Below are positions 7,973 to 15,987 of a DNA stretch of 41,843 bases, piece after piece. How positions within the stretch are numbered: position 1 is the first letter of the stretch; the number at the start of each line of letters is the position of its first letter. The notes under the pieces were generated by a model. It saw only the letters and a program-made list of their open reading frames with translations. It searched no databases and was not told the origin of the DNA. Origin of the DNA: Pseudomonadota bacterium (GTDB lineage Bacteria; Pseudomonadota; Gammaproteobacteria; Pseudomonadales; Moraxellaceae). A program made the translations under genes and the position numbers. The stretch covers positions 1 to 41,843 of the forward strand of contig JAJZHK010000024.1 of the NCBI GenBank assembly GCA_021804565.1, given 5' to 3'.

Positions 7973-8829
7973 TCCTCGCAGAGCGCTTGATCACCGATCG
8001 TCTTGTCAACATTCAAAATGTCATCCCTGTGGGTGTGCAGCCACTGCTCCACCGCCGCGCTATCGAGCACGTGGGCGCGCACCTCAAGGCCCAGTTCATG
8101 GGGCTGGATGCTCTGTGGAATCAGCTGCGGGTGACGATCGATAGCATCACGCAGCGCTGCCTTGGCGAGAAAGCGGATGCGCTGCTTGAGCAAGCGCTGC
8201 AGATCGAAATCCTGGGGACGCTGGAAATGCCGGTCGCTGACCTGGACGTCCTCGACCTCCTCCAGCGGCCAGCAGCGGCGAACACCATCGAACCCGGCGA
8301 TGAGATCGAAACGTCCCTGCGAGTGCAGCAGCCCCAAAGGCTGCACATGCGTCGTCGGCTGCGCCTCGTGCTGGCAGCGCAGATCGACCTCGAGGTCATG
8401 GTGCAAGGCTTCGCTGATCGCCGACAGCACCTCCTCGCGCACCTTGGGGCTGCACACCGGCGTATCGACCACCGCCAGCTTGTGCGCCCAGTCATGGTTC
8501 GCCGGCAGGGTCGGCGGCGCGTGCAAGGCCAGATGGGCACGCGCCACCGCCACCAGCATGCTGTCCTGTGGGCTTTGCAGGCGTTGCGGCCAGGCCACTC
8601 CTTGGCGCGGCCAGACGTAGCGGTAAGGCAGTCGCTCGTCCTGGCAGACTATCCCGCACAGGGGCACCAGATCCTCGTTGAGCACACGCTGCACGGTGCG
8701 CAAACTGACATGTATCGCCGCTTCACGCAGGCTGCTGTGCAGCGCTTTGGCGGTCACCGCCTCGGCGTAGGGTATACGGGTGAGAATCTCCAGTGCCAAA
8801 CGTAGACGACCGCCAACTGCATCACTCAC
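7969..8829 (-). CDS. WYL-domain transcriptional regulator with degenerate WYL signature
   Basis: A 286-residue protein with an N-terminal winged-helix segment (about 1-65, including SLREAAIHVSLRTVQRVLNE) and a C-terminal region arranged like a WYL ligand-binding domain. It has PLGLLHSQGRFDLIAGFDG near residue 165, followed by WPLEEVEDVQV, the usual strand after the WYL core. The name-giving Trp-Tyr-Leu is replaced by Phe-Asp-Leu. The start overlaps the end of the PaaX-type gene by 8 bp, so the two regulators are translationally coupled. The target and signal are unknown. Related wHTH-WYL proteins often control defence or DNA-damage genes, but none is adjacent here. Confidence 0.8.
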   Translation of the reverse strand: MSDAVGGRLRLALEILTRIPYAEAVTAKALHSSLREAAIHVSLRTVQRVLNEDLVPLCGIVCQDERLPYRYVWPRQGVAWPQRLQSPQDSMLVAVARAHLALHAPPTLPANHDWAHKLAVVDTPVCSPKVREEVLSAISEALHHDLEVDLRCQHEAQPTTHVQPLGLLHSQGRFDLIAGFDGVRRCWPLEEVEDVQVSDRHFQRPQDFDLQRLLKQRIRFLAKAALRDAIDRHPQLIPQSIQPHELGLEVRAHVLDSAAVEQWLHTHRDDILNVDKTIGDQALCED

Positions 8830-9658
8830 TCACGCTCTCCCTTTGCAACAGCGGCAAACTCTCTGTCTTGGGCTCAGGCAGCACCTGAGCAAAATAACGC
8901 ATCCATATGTCTCGGCCGTAGACCTCAAAACACTGCACTTCGGCAAAAAATGCCTGTCTTTGCGGGGCATCCACCCACTGCGCAGGCAGCAGGGGGTCGA
9001 AGACCACCGCCCGGATCGCCGCATCACCGAGCACAAAGCAATCGCGTGCCGCCTCGGCCAGATCCTCACTCACCGCCTGCTGCCGACTCGCTGACAGGCG
9101 TTGCTGCAGGTCACGGTACTGACGATGCAGGGTCTCTATCGGCCACAGCTCACGCAAGCCTTCCTCGGCGAGCGAGTCTCCATCGACACGCGCCAGCAGC
9201 GCCGAGGCCGGCAAACCCAGGGAGTGCAGCCGTACCTGCAAAGCGCCGAGTTCATCAGCGAGATTGTCCGGGCGCACATAGAGGCCACGCCGCCATTCCC
9301 GAAAACCGGTGATGGACAGGGCTCGGTCCATCTCGCGCAACTGCTTGCGATCGCTGCGCCCCAGATCGGCAGTGTAGACGATTAAAAAATTTCCACCCCA
9401 CTTTTGCATACGATTTTCCGCCTGGCGCCAGGCGCGTACCTCCTGGGCCAGACTCACCGCTGCCGGCCCCATGCGGTAGCAGCCACGCCCGGCCGAGCGC
9501 AGCAGGTCCTGATGGACCAGTCGCGCCACCGCGACGCGGACGCTGTTGTCGCTCATGGCAAAGACCTTGCCGGCGGCGATCAGCTCACGCACCGAACACG
9601 GACTGGGATGCCGCGCCAGAACCAAATCAAGGATGAGATGACGCGCGATCACACTCAT
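8822..9658 (-). CDS. PaaX family transcriptional regulator
   Basis: A 278-residue protein with PaaX layout. The N-terminal winged helix (about 1-70) contains MSDNSVRVAVARLVHQDLL. The middle is a Cas2-like domain (about 85-160) with GGNFLIVYTADL and GFREWRRGLYVRPDNL. The C-terminal helical domain contains CFVLGDAAIRAVVFDPLLP. PaaX represses phenylacetate degradation, but no paa gene is in the window, so a different ligand is likely. The ATG at 9658 lies 4 bp after the rph stop; a longer frame to 9745 would run deep into rph and is less likely. The gene is sandwiched in an apparent rph-paaX-WYL operon. Confidence 0.85.
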   Translation of the reverse strand: MSVIARHLILDLVLARHPSPCSVRELIAAGKVFAMSDNSVRVAVARLVHQDLLRSAGRGCYRMGPAAVSLAQEVRAWRQAENRMQKWGGNFLIVYTADLGRSDRKQLREMDRALSITGFREWRRGLYVRPDNLADELGALQVRLHSLGLPASALLARVDGDSLAEEGLRELWPIETLHRQYRDLQQRLSASRQQAVSEDLAEAARDCFVLGDAAIRAVVFDPLLPAQWVDAPQRQAFFAEVQCFEVYGRDIWMRYFAQVLPEPKTESLPLLQRESVSE

Positions 9659-9662
9659 CACG

Positions 9663-10379
9663 TCACCAGGCAAGCGCCTGTTTTTGCTTCTCGACCAGCT
9701 GGGCGATGCCGCCTTCGGCGAGCGCCAGCAGGCGATCGACCTCACTGCGCTGGTAAGGCTTGCCTTCGGCGGTCCCTTGTATCTCGATGAAGCCGCCGTG
9801 CTGGGTCATGACGACATTCATGTCGGTATCGCACTGCGAGTCTTCGGCATAGTCGAGATCGAGCACCGGCTCGCCATCGACGATACCGACCGACACCGCC
9901 GCCACCAGGGCCTGCAGGGGGTCCTGCTTGATCTGCTTGCGCTCGAGCATCACCGCCAGGGCGTCGGCGAGAGCGACACAGGCACCGGTGATCGCCGCGG
10001 TACGCGTACCGCCGTCGGCCTGGATCACGTCACAATCGATGTGCAGGGTATTTTCCCCCAGGCGCTTGAGATCGACGGCGGCGCGCAAGGATCGCCCGAT
10101 CAGGCGCTGGATCTCCTGGGTGCGGCCGCTTTGCTTGCCACGGGCAGCTTCACGGTCGCTACGGGTATGCGTCGAACGCGGCAACATGCCGTACTCGGCG
10201 GTGATCCAACCGGAGCCGGTGCCGCGCAGAAAACGCGGCACGCTGTTGTCGACACTGGCCGTACAGAGCACGCGGGTGTCGCCGAACTCCACCAGCACCG
10301 AGCCTTCCGCATGGCGGGTGTAATGACGGGTCAGACGCACTTCACGCAGCTGATCCAAAGAACGACCGGATGGACGCAT
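9663..10379 (-). CDS. rph: Ribonuclease PH
   Basis: RNase PH is a phosphate-dependent 3' exoribonuclease that trims tRNA precursors. At 238 residues it matches the E. coli length exactly. Family blocks are visible: [14 protein letters not shown] at the start, [18 protein letters not shown] near residue 25, [19 protein letters not shown] near residue 60, [13 protein letters not shown] near residue 98, and [19 protein letters not shown] near 115-133. The ATG at 10379 has a GAGGAG site upstream. A reversed TATAAT lies at 10412-10407. The gene is divergent from yicC, as is usual, and followed closely by two regulator genes. Confidence 0.98.
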   Translation of the reverse strand: MRPSGRSLDQLREVRLTRHYTRHAEGSVLVEFGDTRVLCTASVDNSVPRFLRGTGSGWITAEYGMLPRSTHTRSDREAARGKQSGRTQEIQRLIGRSLRAAVDLKRLGENTLHIDCDVIQADGGTRTAAITGACVALADALAVMLERKQIKQDPLQALVAAVSVGIVDGEPVLDLDYAEDSQCDTDMNVVMTQHGGFIEIQGTAEGKPYQRSEVDRLLALAEGGIAQLVEKQKQALAW

Positions 10380-10406
10380 GGATTTGATCTCCTCGAGTAA
10401 AGCGGC

Positions 10407-10412
10407 ATTATA
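10407..10412 (-). promoter_or_regulatory. Perfect -10 hexamer (TATAAT) for the rph unit
   Basis: Read on the minus strand this is TATAAT, 28 bases upstream of the rph start codon, in the 102-bp rph/yicC divergent spacer. No good -35 hexamer stands at 16-18 bp spacing, so it is a candidate only. Confidence 0.4.
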
Positions 10413-10481
10413 GCTGATGTAAGGTTCCTGCCGCTTTGCCGCTATGCCATACTGCCTGGATAACGAGCCAGAGGATGCACC

Positions 10482-11336
10482 GTGATCCACAGCATGACCG
10501 CTTTCGCCCGTCAGGATGTGGCGCTGCCACAAGGCATGCTCAGCTGCGAGCTGCGGGCTGTCAACCATCGCCATCTCGAGCTGCAACTGCGCCTGCCCGA
10601 CCGTTTGCGCGGACTCGAGCCGGCCTTGCGCGACTTGCTCCGGCAACACTTGCACCGTGGCAAGGTCGAACTCTACCTGCACCTCGAGCAGGATCTGGCG
10701 GCAGGCCTGGACTTCGATCGCGAACTGGCGGCGAAGCTCATCCACCTGGCCAGCGAAATCGACAATATGGCCCGCCATACCGCCCCCGTGCAGGCTCTCG
10801 ACATCCTCCGGCATCCCGGTGTCCTGCGCCAGGCGCAGACGGCCCAGCCGGAAGATGCCGCCCTGGCGCTGGCGGAAAAGACCGTGAAGCTTTTTCTTGA
10901 GGCGCGCGAGCGCGAAGGACTCGCCCTGGTCACCCTCCTGAAAGAACGCCTGCAAGCGCTGCGCACAGAGATCAGCGCCTTGACGGAGCTCCTGCCGCAG
11001 TGGCTGGCGCAGCAAAATGAGCGCCTGCGCCGCCTGCTGCTCGGCGCCGTGCCCGAGGCCGATGGCGAGCGCCTGCAGCAAGAGCTGGTGCTGCTGGCGC
11101 AGCGCTGCGACGTCAGCGAGGAACTGGATCGCCTGCGCACCCATATCCAGGAGTTTGATCATCAGCTCGCGCGCGGAGGACAGGTCGGTCGCCGTCTCGA
11201 CTTTCTGCTCCAGGAAATGAATCGCGAAGCCAACACCCTGGCCTCCAAATCCTCCTCTTCGGCGCAAACCCTGCATGCCGTCGAGATGAAGGTGATCATC
11301 GAACAGCTCCGCGAGCAGGTGCAAAACCTGGAGTGA
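10482..11336 (+). CDS. yicC: YicC family endoribonuclease
   Basis: A 284-residue YicC protein; members act as endoribonucleases affecting small-RNA turnover. The start [10 protein letters not shown], the block [18 protein letters not shown] near residue 23, and the C-terminal half with [21 protein letters not shown] near residue 232 and [14 protein letters not shown] at the end are diagnostic. The start codon is GTG at 10482, supported by GAGGA seven bases before it and by homology. It is divergent from rph. In Pseudomonas the next gene is gmk; here about 14 kb, including the pel cluster, separates them. A terminator follows at 11372. Confidence 0.96.
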   Translation: MIHSMTAFARQDVALPQGMLSCELRAVNHRHLELQLRLPDRLRGLEPALRDLLRQHLHRGKVELYLHLEQDLAAGLDFDRELAAKLIHLASEIDNMARHTAPVQALDILRHPGVLRQAQTAQPEDAALALAEKTVKLFLEAREREGLALVTLLKERLQALRTEISALTELLPQWLAQQNERLRRLLLGAVPEADGERLQQELVLLAQRCDVSEELDRLRTHIQEFDHQLARGGQVGRRLDFLLQEMNREANTLASKSSSSAQTLHAVEMKVIIEQLREQVQNLE

Positions 11337-11371
11337 CGTTTCGGCACACCCTGCTCGTTGGCCCATGACCG

Positions 11372-11405
11372 ACAAAGCCCCGTCAAGAGGGGCTTTGTTG
11401 TTTCT
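11372..11405 (+). terminator. Rho-independent terminator after yicC
   Basis: A perfect 10-bp stem, ACAAAGCCCC paired with GGGGCTTTGT, encloses the 7-base loop GTCAAGA (11382-11388) and is followed by a T-rich tail. It lies 35 bp after the yicC stop. Confidence 0.85.
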
Positions 11406-11567
11406 GGGGTTTCTGACGACCCAAGGGCCTGATGTGCTGGAGCCTCGGTTCGCCAGGACGGCCGCCTTGTATCTGTGGCTGTCATCATGGCCATGCGTCG
11501 GCAAGGGCTGATACAGCGATTTTGACCAGGATGAGCTTCAGAAGTTGAGATGCGACAAGGAGGCTGC
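11406..11567. other. Non-coding spacer before the res remnant, possible tail of a lost gene
   Basis: No intact gene is visible. One short frame ending in [14 protein letters not shown] stops at an ATGA that overlaps the start of the res remnant at 11568. This looks like the 3' tail of a deleted upstream gene of the same restriction operon, but the reading is too short to prove. Confidence 0.35.
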
Positions 11568-12095
11568 ATGAAACTGCATTTTGAGTCTGATTTGCCTGAC
11601 CAAATTCAAGCCATCGAGGCCGTCTGTGACTTGTTGGGGGGCCAGGGGCTGGGTCGCTCCGTTTTCACGGTCACGGCTCAAGCCTTAGGCGGCGAAGGTC
11701 CTCAGCAAAGCTTTGCAGGCAAGCAGCCGCTCGATTTCACGGTGGCCGTGGAAACCGGCACAGGCCAGACCTAAGTTGACCTGTGCTCTGTCTTCGCATT
11801 GAATCAGCGATATGGCCTGCTGCCATCGGTGGCGTGCACAAGGCGCTACCGATCACCTGCGAGCATGTCGAGGGCTTGCAGCCCAGCGTCAAGGGCGACG
11901 AGTTCTTGCAGTACCATTCCGACCCGTCGGCCCGGTCCGAAACTTTGTAACCCGCCCGCAGCTTCCGATCTTGGTCATCACGGTCGGGGCCCTCAAGACC
12001 TTGGGCGACGAAGCGGCAGCACCGGCGGAAGCGTCCGGTGAGACCTATTTTGCAAAAGCGCGATGGTGCAGATCTTGCGCGAGGTCGCCGGCAGG
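11568..12095 (+). pseudogene. Remnant of a type III restriction enzyme Res subunit (frameshifted, truncated)
   Basis: The start is intact: ATG at 11568 behind a strong AAGGAGG site, reading MKLHFESDLPDQIQAIEAVCDL, the usual opening of Res helicase-nuclease subunits. The first frame reaches the Walker A region as AVETGTGQT, with Gln instead of the essential Lys, then stops at 11772-11774. Homologous pieces continue in other frames: FALNQRYGL near 11795, GVHKALPITCEHVEGL near 11831, and VRNFVTRPQLPILVITVGAL near 11935-11995. Fewer than 180 of roughly 900-1000 residues remain. The gene is dead by stops, frameshifts, a lost lysine and truncation. It marks the downstream boundary of the pel cluster. 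Confidence 0.8.
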
Positions 12096-12122
12096 GCTTC
12101 CAGGACCTGTGCCGGCCTGGGC

Positions 12123-13493
12123 TCACTGGAACATGAAGGTTTCGTACTCAAGCTGGTCCAGTTTGCGATTGAGCAGGTAAAAGCCCAGGGCCACAGTGAC
12201 GAGCAAGGACAAGGCGTAGCCATCGCCAAACCATCCCGGTCCCAAGTAGAGGCTGAGCCCGGTGAAGAGGCCGTTGCCGAGACAAAAGCACGCCGTCAGC
12301 AGCAACACCATGCGCCTTTGATCGAGGTAGAAGAATACGTTGAGGATGCCGAGAAAGACCACCTGCAGCGCAGCTGCGATCAGGTTGACAAAAAGCAGGG
12401 GCAGATAGAGCTCGGAAATACCGAGCAGATGCAGCAGCTGCCGTCCTACCACGAGAACCAGGAGCGCACTGATGCTCTGTATTTTGATGATCTGATAGAT
12501 ACCTTGGCGGACCGTAAACACGATGTCATTACGCCATTGCTCGAGCTCTTCCAATGAGCCGCCACCGCGCACAGCCTCATAAAAAGCGTCGTAGTACTCC
12601 ACAAAGTCGGTCTCCATCTTCACCAGAAAGACCGCCATGCCAGGAATGATCGACAAATAAGCCAGGAAAACAGGAATGTCATAGATGGGAGAAGCGCGCA
12701 GCAGACCGATCACCGGGATACTGGTCGATGGATGGATCCAGAACATGAACTTGTCCAGCCACAGGCCCAGGTTATAGAAAAGGCCGACGACCGCCAGGCT
12801 GATAAAAACCTGGTTTTTCTTCAGAAAGTCAAAGCGCAGGAACTCGCTGGAAGGGAAGTTGTGCTCAATCAGCAGGATCATCCCACCGAGCAAGACAAAA
12901 TGTCCGATCACGAAACCGGTCAACAGCCCTTCCAGTTTCATCGGGCGTAGCGCCAGGGAGAGGAAGATGGTGACGCCATAGCCCAGCGCAAACATAGCCA
13001 GGATGCTTTTGTATTGTTTCATGCTCGATAAAAACAAGGTGGCGATCCAGATGTTGCACATGATGACAAAGCCGGCGAGCATGAGCTGCCGGTAGTATTC
13101 GCTGCTGTCACGAAAGCCCATATAGAGCAAGGGCAGCGCCAGGCCCCCCGCCAGCAAGGTGATCAGCAGGCTGATGCCGCGGAAATTCGGCAGGATGAGC
13201 GCAGCCTTTTTCTCGAACAGGCGATCGGCGCAAAAACGGGTAAAAGCCAGTTGCGCAAAACCCGTCAGGGTCAGGCTGCAGGCGATCAGATAGGTGACGC
13301 TGACCTGGAACTGGGTGATCAAGGTGCTGGGGATGACGATGGTCAAACTCATGACCCCGATGAGCAGGATACCGAGTATCGACAGGATCCAGGGGCCTGA
13401 ACTGATGATACCGGCGTAGGCGTAAGCCTGGAGCATGCCCAGCAGACTGTCACGCTCAAGCAGTTTGCGCAGTTCGAAGCCTATGCCGGCCAT
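12123..13493 (-). CDS. pelG: Pel polysaccharide inner-membrane transporter PelG
   Basis: PelG is a polytopic inner-membrane protein of the MATE/Wzx-like superfamily that works with PelF, PelD and PelE to make and export Pel. The 456-residue length equals that of P. aeruginosa PelG, and the start MAGIGFELRKLLERDS is typical. I count about twelve hydrophobic segments through to the C-terminus. It overlaps the end of pelF by 13 bp. It is the last gene of the cluster; downstream lies the res remnant on the other strand, with no clear terminator for pel. Confidence 0.97.
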   Translation of the reverse strand: MAGIGFELRKLLERDSLLGMLQAYAYAGIISSGPWILSILGILLIGVMSLTIVIPSTLITQFQVSVTYLIACSLTLTGFAQLAFTRFCADRLFEKKAALILPNFRGISLLITLLAGGLALPLLYMGFRDSSEYYRQLMLAGFVIMCNIWIATLFLSSMKQYKSILAMFALGYGVTIFLSLALRPMKLEGLLTGFVIGHFVLLGGMILLIEHNFPSSEFLRFDFLKKNQVFISLAVVGLFYNLGLWLDKFMFWIHPSTSIPVIGLLRASPIYDIPVFLAYLSIIPGMAVFLVKMETDFVEYYDAFYEAVRGGGSLEELEQWRNDIVFTVRQGIYQIIKIQSISALLVLVVGRQLLHLLGISELYLPLLFVNLIAAALQVVFLGILNVFFYLDQRRMVLLLTACFCLGNGLFTGLSLYLGPGWFGDGYALSLLVTVALGFYLLNRKLDQLEYETFMFQ

Positions 13494-15004
13494 GCGCGCT
13501 CCAGAGCCTGTTCGTAAAGTTCACGGTAGGCCTTGAACATCAGGTCTTGCGTATAGTACCGCGCCACACGCTGCTGACCGGCTTTTTGTGCCTGTGCCCA
13601 GGCGACCGGATCCGCCAACAGCTCGAGACAGGCCTGGGCCAGACTGGCTGGATCGGCGATACCCACCACCCGGCCAGCGCGACCGATCTGGCGGTCCTCC
13701 CGATCCAGTCCCTCGATCAGTTGGCGGCAAGAGCCGACGTCGGTGGCGATGGCCGGCACACCGGCAGCAAACCCTTCGAGGAGCACCAGGGGCAAGGCTT
13801 CCGATATCGAACTGAGCACAAGCAGGCCGACTTGTGGCAAAAGCACGTCGATGCGCTGAAAACCCAGAAACCTGACCGTATCACCCAGCCCCAAACCCTG
13901 GGCCAGCTGACGGCACTCGCGAGCATAGCCTGGGTCTTCCTCCTCGGGACCGGCTATCCAGACCTGCACCGTCGGCATCTGATTGGCGACACTACGCATG
14001 GCGCGAATGAAAGTTTTGATGTCCTTGATCGGCACGACACGGCCTATCAGGCAGATGACCCTGGGGATCTCAGCGGTGCGCAACTGCGCCAGGGGGGCCA
14101 GTCGCTGCAAGTCGATACCGTTGGCAATATGCCGTGTTTTATGCGCCGGCGCACCGTCCTGAATCTGCCGCAAGCGGTTGGCTTCGTACAAGGCGACGAT
14201 ATGATCGGCCTGGGCATAGCACTCTCGACCCAGGGCCTCAAAAAAACTGATCCACATCTGCCGGAAGTAGGCGACATCGGTGCTGTCTTTTTCAAGAACA
14301 CCACGGTTGTCCTTGATCCATTGCGCCTGAAAAAGATCGATTTTTCTTTCTTTGGTGTAGATGCCGTGCTCGGACAACAGCAGTGGGCAGGCGCGTTGCT
14401 GCTTGAGCAAGGCCCCTAAAAAACCGGCATAGCCGGTCGAGATGGTATGCAGCAAACGCACCTGCGGGAAGTTTTTCACGATCTCCATCAGCTGCCACAG
14501 CGGCTGGTGCATGATGCGCACCGTCCAGAAGTAGTCAACGAAGGAGGGGTCGCTACAATACTGGCGATAATTTTCGGTGATGAAGTGCCAGGCATCCTCG
14601 GTCTCGGTCAGATCACGCTGATCATGACGGCCTTGCGCCTGCAGCTCGAGCAGACGCTTGAGCATGGCCGACGCCGGCTCGCCCTGGCGAAACGACGCAT
14701 GCATATGGCGCAGACAGCGGACCACCTCGGCATCACCATGCTGGCGATGTCGCCGTGCCCGGCTGGGGGCCGGGTGCTGATGCAGATAGTGGACCTCGCA
14801 GTGCACCACATGATCAGGCAAGTCATAGCGTAAATCGGCGTAATCCTGTTCCCGGCTGCCTAAAAAACAAAGTGCAAAACGGTATTGTGGAAACCCCCTC
14901 AGCATCTGCGCAACCCAGCTCGACACCCCGCCGCTGACGTAGGGATAGGTGCCCTCCAGAAGGAGGCCGATATCGGCCTGCGTACTTTGACGCAATATTT
15001 TCAT
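13481..15004 (-). CDS. pelF: Pel glycosyltransferase PelF (GT4)
   Basis: PelF is the cytoplasmic GT4 glycosyltransferase that polymerises Pel from a UDP-sugar. With the ATG at 15004 it has 507 residues, the P. aeruginosa length, and starts MKILRQSTQADIGLLLEGTY. YVSGGVSSW near residue 22 and LIGRVVPIKDIKTFI near residue 310 are donor/acceptor-site blocks, and the EX7E motif appears as SEALPLVLLEG around residues 400-415. I chose 15004 rather than the earlier in-frame start at 15019 because it forms an exact ATGA overlap with the pelE stop. Confidence 0.97.
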   Translation of the reverse strand: MKILRQSTQADIGLLLEGTYPYVSGGVSSWVAQMLRGFPQYRFALCFLGSREQDYADLRYDLPDHVVHCEVHYLHQHPAPSRARRHRQHGDAEVVRCLRHMHASFRQGEPASAMLKRLLELQAQGRHDQRDLTETEDAWHFITENYRQYCSDPSFVDYFWTVRIMHQPLWQLMEIVKNFPQVRLLHTISTGYAGFLGALLKQQRACPLLLSEHGIYTKERKIDLFQAQWIKDNRGVLEKDSTDVAYFRQMWISFFEALGRECYAQADHIVALYEANRLRQIQDGAPAHKTRHIANGIDLQRLAPLAQLRTAEIPRVICLIGRVVPIKDIKTFIRAMRSVANQMPTVQVWIAGPEEEDPGYARECRQLAQGLGLGDTVRFLGFQRIDVLLPQVGLLVLSSISEALPLVLLEGFAAGVPAIATDVGSCRQLIEGLDREDRQIGRAGRVVGIADPASLAQACLELLADPVAWAQAQKAGQQRVARYYTQDLMFKAYRELYEQALERAWPA

Positions 15005-15987
15005 ACGGTCTTTCCCCAAAAGCGCAGGACCTGCTGCAGCTGTGGCATACGCGTCTCACTGTGCAGATCCGCGATCAGGGCGCGGGTTTTGCGGTAGTCG
15101 CGCCGCAAAAAAGCCAGTTCAGCCCGATACGGCTGCACGCGCGCACGCGGAAAGCCCATGGCGATGGCGGCCATGAAGGCGCCCTCGGCGCCGCGCAGAT
15201 CCCCTTGCATCAGCAGCAGACGCCCCTTCAACACCCACAGACCGGCATCACGCACCTGTCTGTTAAGGGCCTCACGCAGGTAGAACAGGGCCTGTTCTGC
15301 GGCATAGTCACGCATATCGCCGAGGGCCAGGTTCTGGTAGATCATCTCCCAGTAGATCTCCGCCAGATTGCGCGCCACCGCAGCGCGTCTGAGCTCATCA
15401 GCCAGCTCGAGCGCCGCTTGATAGCGCTCGAGCTGCAGCTGCAGCTGTGACGCCAGGGTTTTCTCGCGCTGCTCGAGCATGCCGTAAGCGAGCAGACGCA
15501 GATCATCGAGCGTATCACCCAGCGAATCACGCAACAGCCCCGAGGTATGCCGGGTCGGCATATCCTGCAAGGAAAGCAGGGCCTTCATGCGCACGTGCGT
15601 GGGAACCCGCGATGACAGTATCAGGCGCCCGGTCTGACCATGACGGATCTGCGGATCGCGCGGCGTGCGCGGCATCTGCACCTGTAGCGGCGGCACCGAC
15701 GCAAAGACCGGCCGCGGTGGCGGCGCCGGCCAGTAGCGCAGCAGCCAGGGCCCCAGAATGACGGCGAGCAGGCCGAGCAGGGGTAGAAACAGAAAAATAC
15801 CGGCCTGCAGCCAAGGCTGCTGCCGGCGCTGCCTGGGCAGGCTGGCCCCGGCGGTGGCCAGCAAGCTGGCCATGCCGTGCAAGGACCAGAACAACACCGG
15901 CGACGCATGCTCGAGCAAAGCGCCAAGCGCCCAGGCATCGAGAAGCAGGGCCAGCAGGGCCCAGCTGCGTTTAAACAGCCTGAGCAT
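15001..15987 (-). CDS. pelE: Pel biosynthesis inner-membrane TPR protein PelE
   Basis: PelE is a 328-residue inner-membrane component of the Pel synthase complex. The N-terminal third has two hydrophobic segments (about residues 8-40 and 60-85). The rest is helical with TPR-like repeats, for example YAAEQALFYLREALNRQVRDAG and LMQGDLRGAEGAFMAAIAMG. Length is near that of P. aeruginosa PelE. It overlaps pelD by 17 bp and pelF by ATGA. In the known system PelE links PelD to PelF; here that is inferred. Confidence 0.92.
   Translation of the reverse strand: MLRLFKRSWALLALLLDAWALGALLEHASPVLFWSLHGMASLLATAGASLPRQRRQQPWLQAGIFLFLPLLGLLAVILGPWLLRYWPAPPPRPVFASVPPLQVQMPRTPRDPQIRHGQTGRLILSSRVPTHVRMKALLSLQDMPTRHTSGLLRDSLGDTLDDLRLLAYGMLEQREKTLASQLQLQLERYQAALELADELRRAAVARNLAEIYWEMIYQNLALGDMRDYAAEQALFYLREALNRQVRDAGLWVLKGRLLLMQGDLRGAEGAFMAAIAMGFPRARVQPYRAELAFLRRDYRKTRALIADLHSETRMPQLQQVLRFWGKTV

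Noticed and set aside
8822-9658. PaaX-type protein as a Cas2 of a CRISPR system
   Set aside because: The Cas2-like fold is the normal middle domain of PaaX regulators; there is no cas gene or repeat array in the window.
10380-11504. N-terminal extension of the rph frame (about 375 residues)
   Set aside because: It is antisense to yicC; RNase PH homology begins exactly at 10379 behind a good ribosome site.
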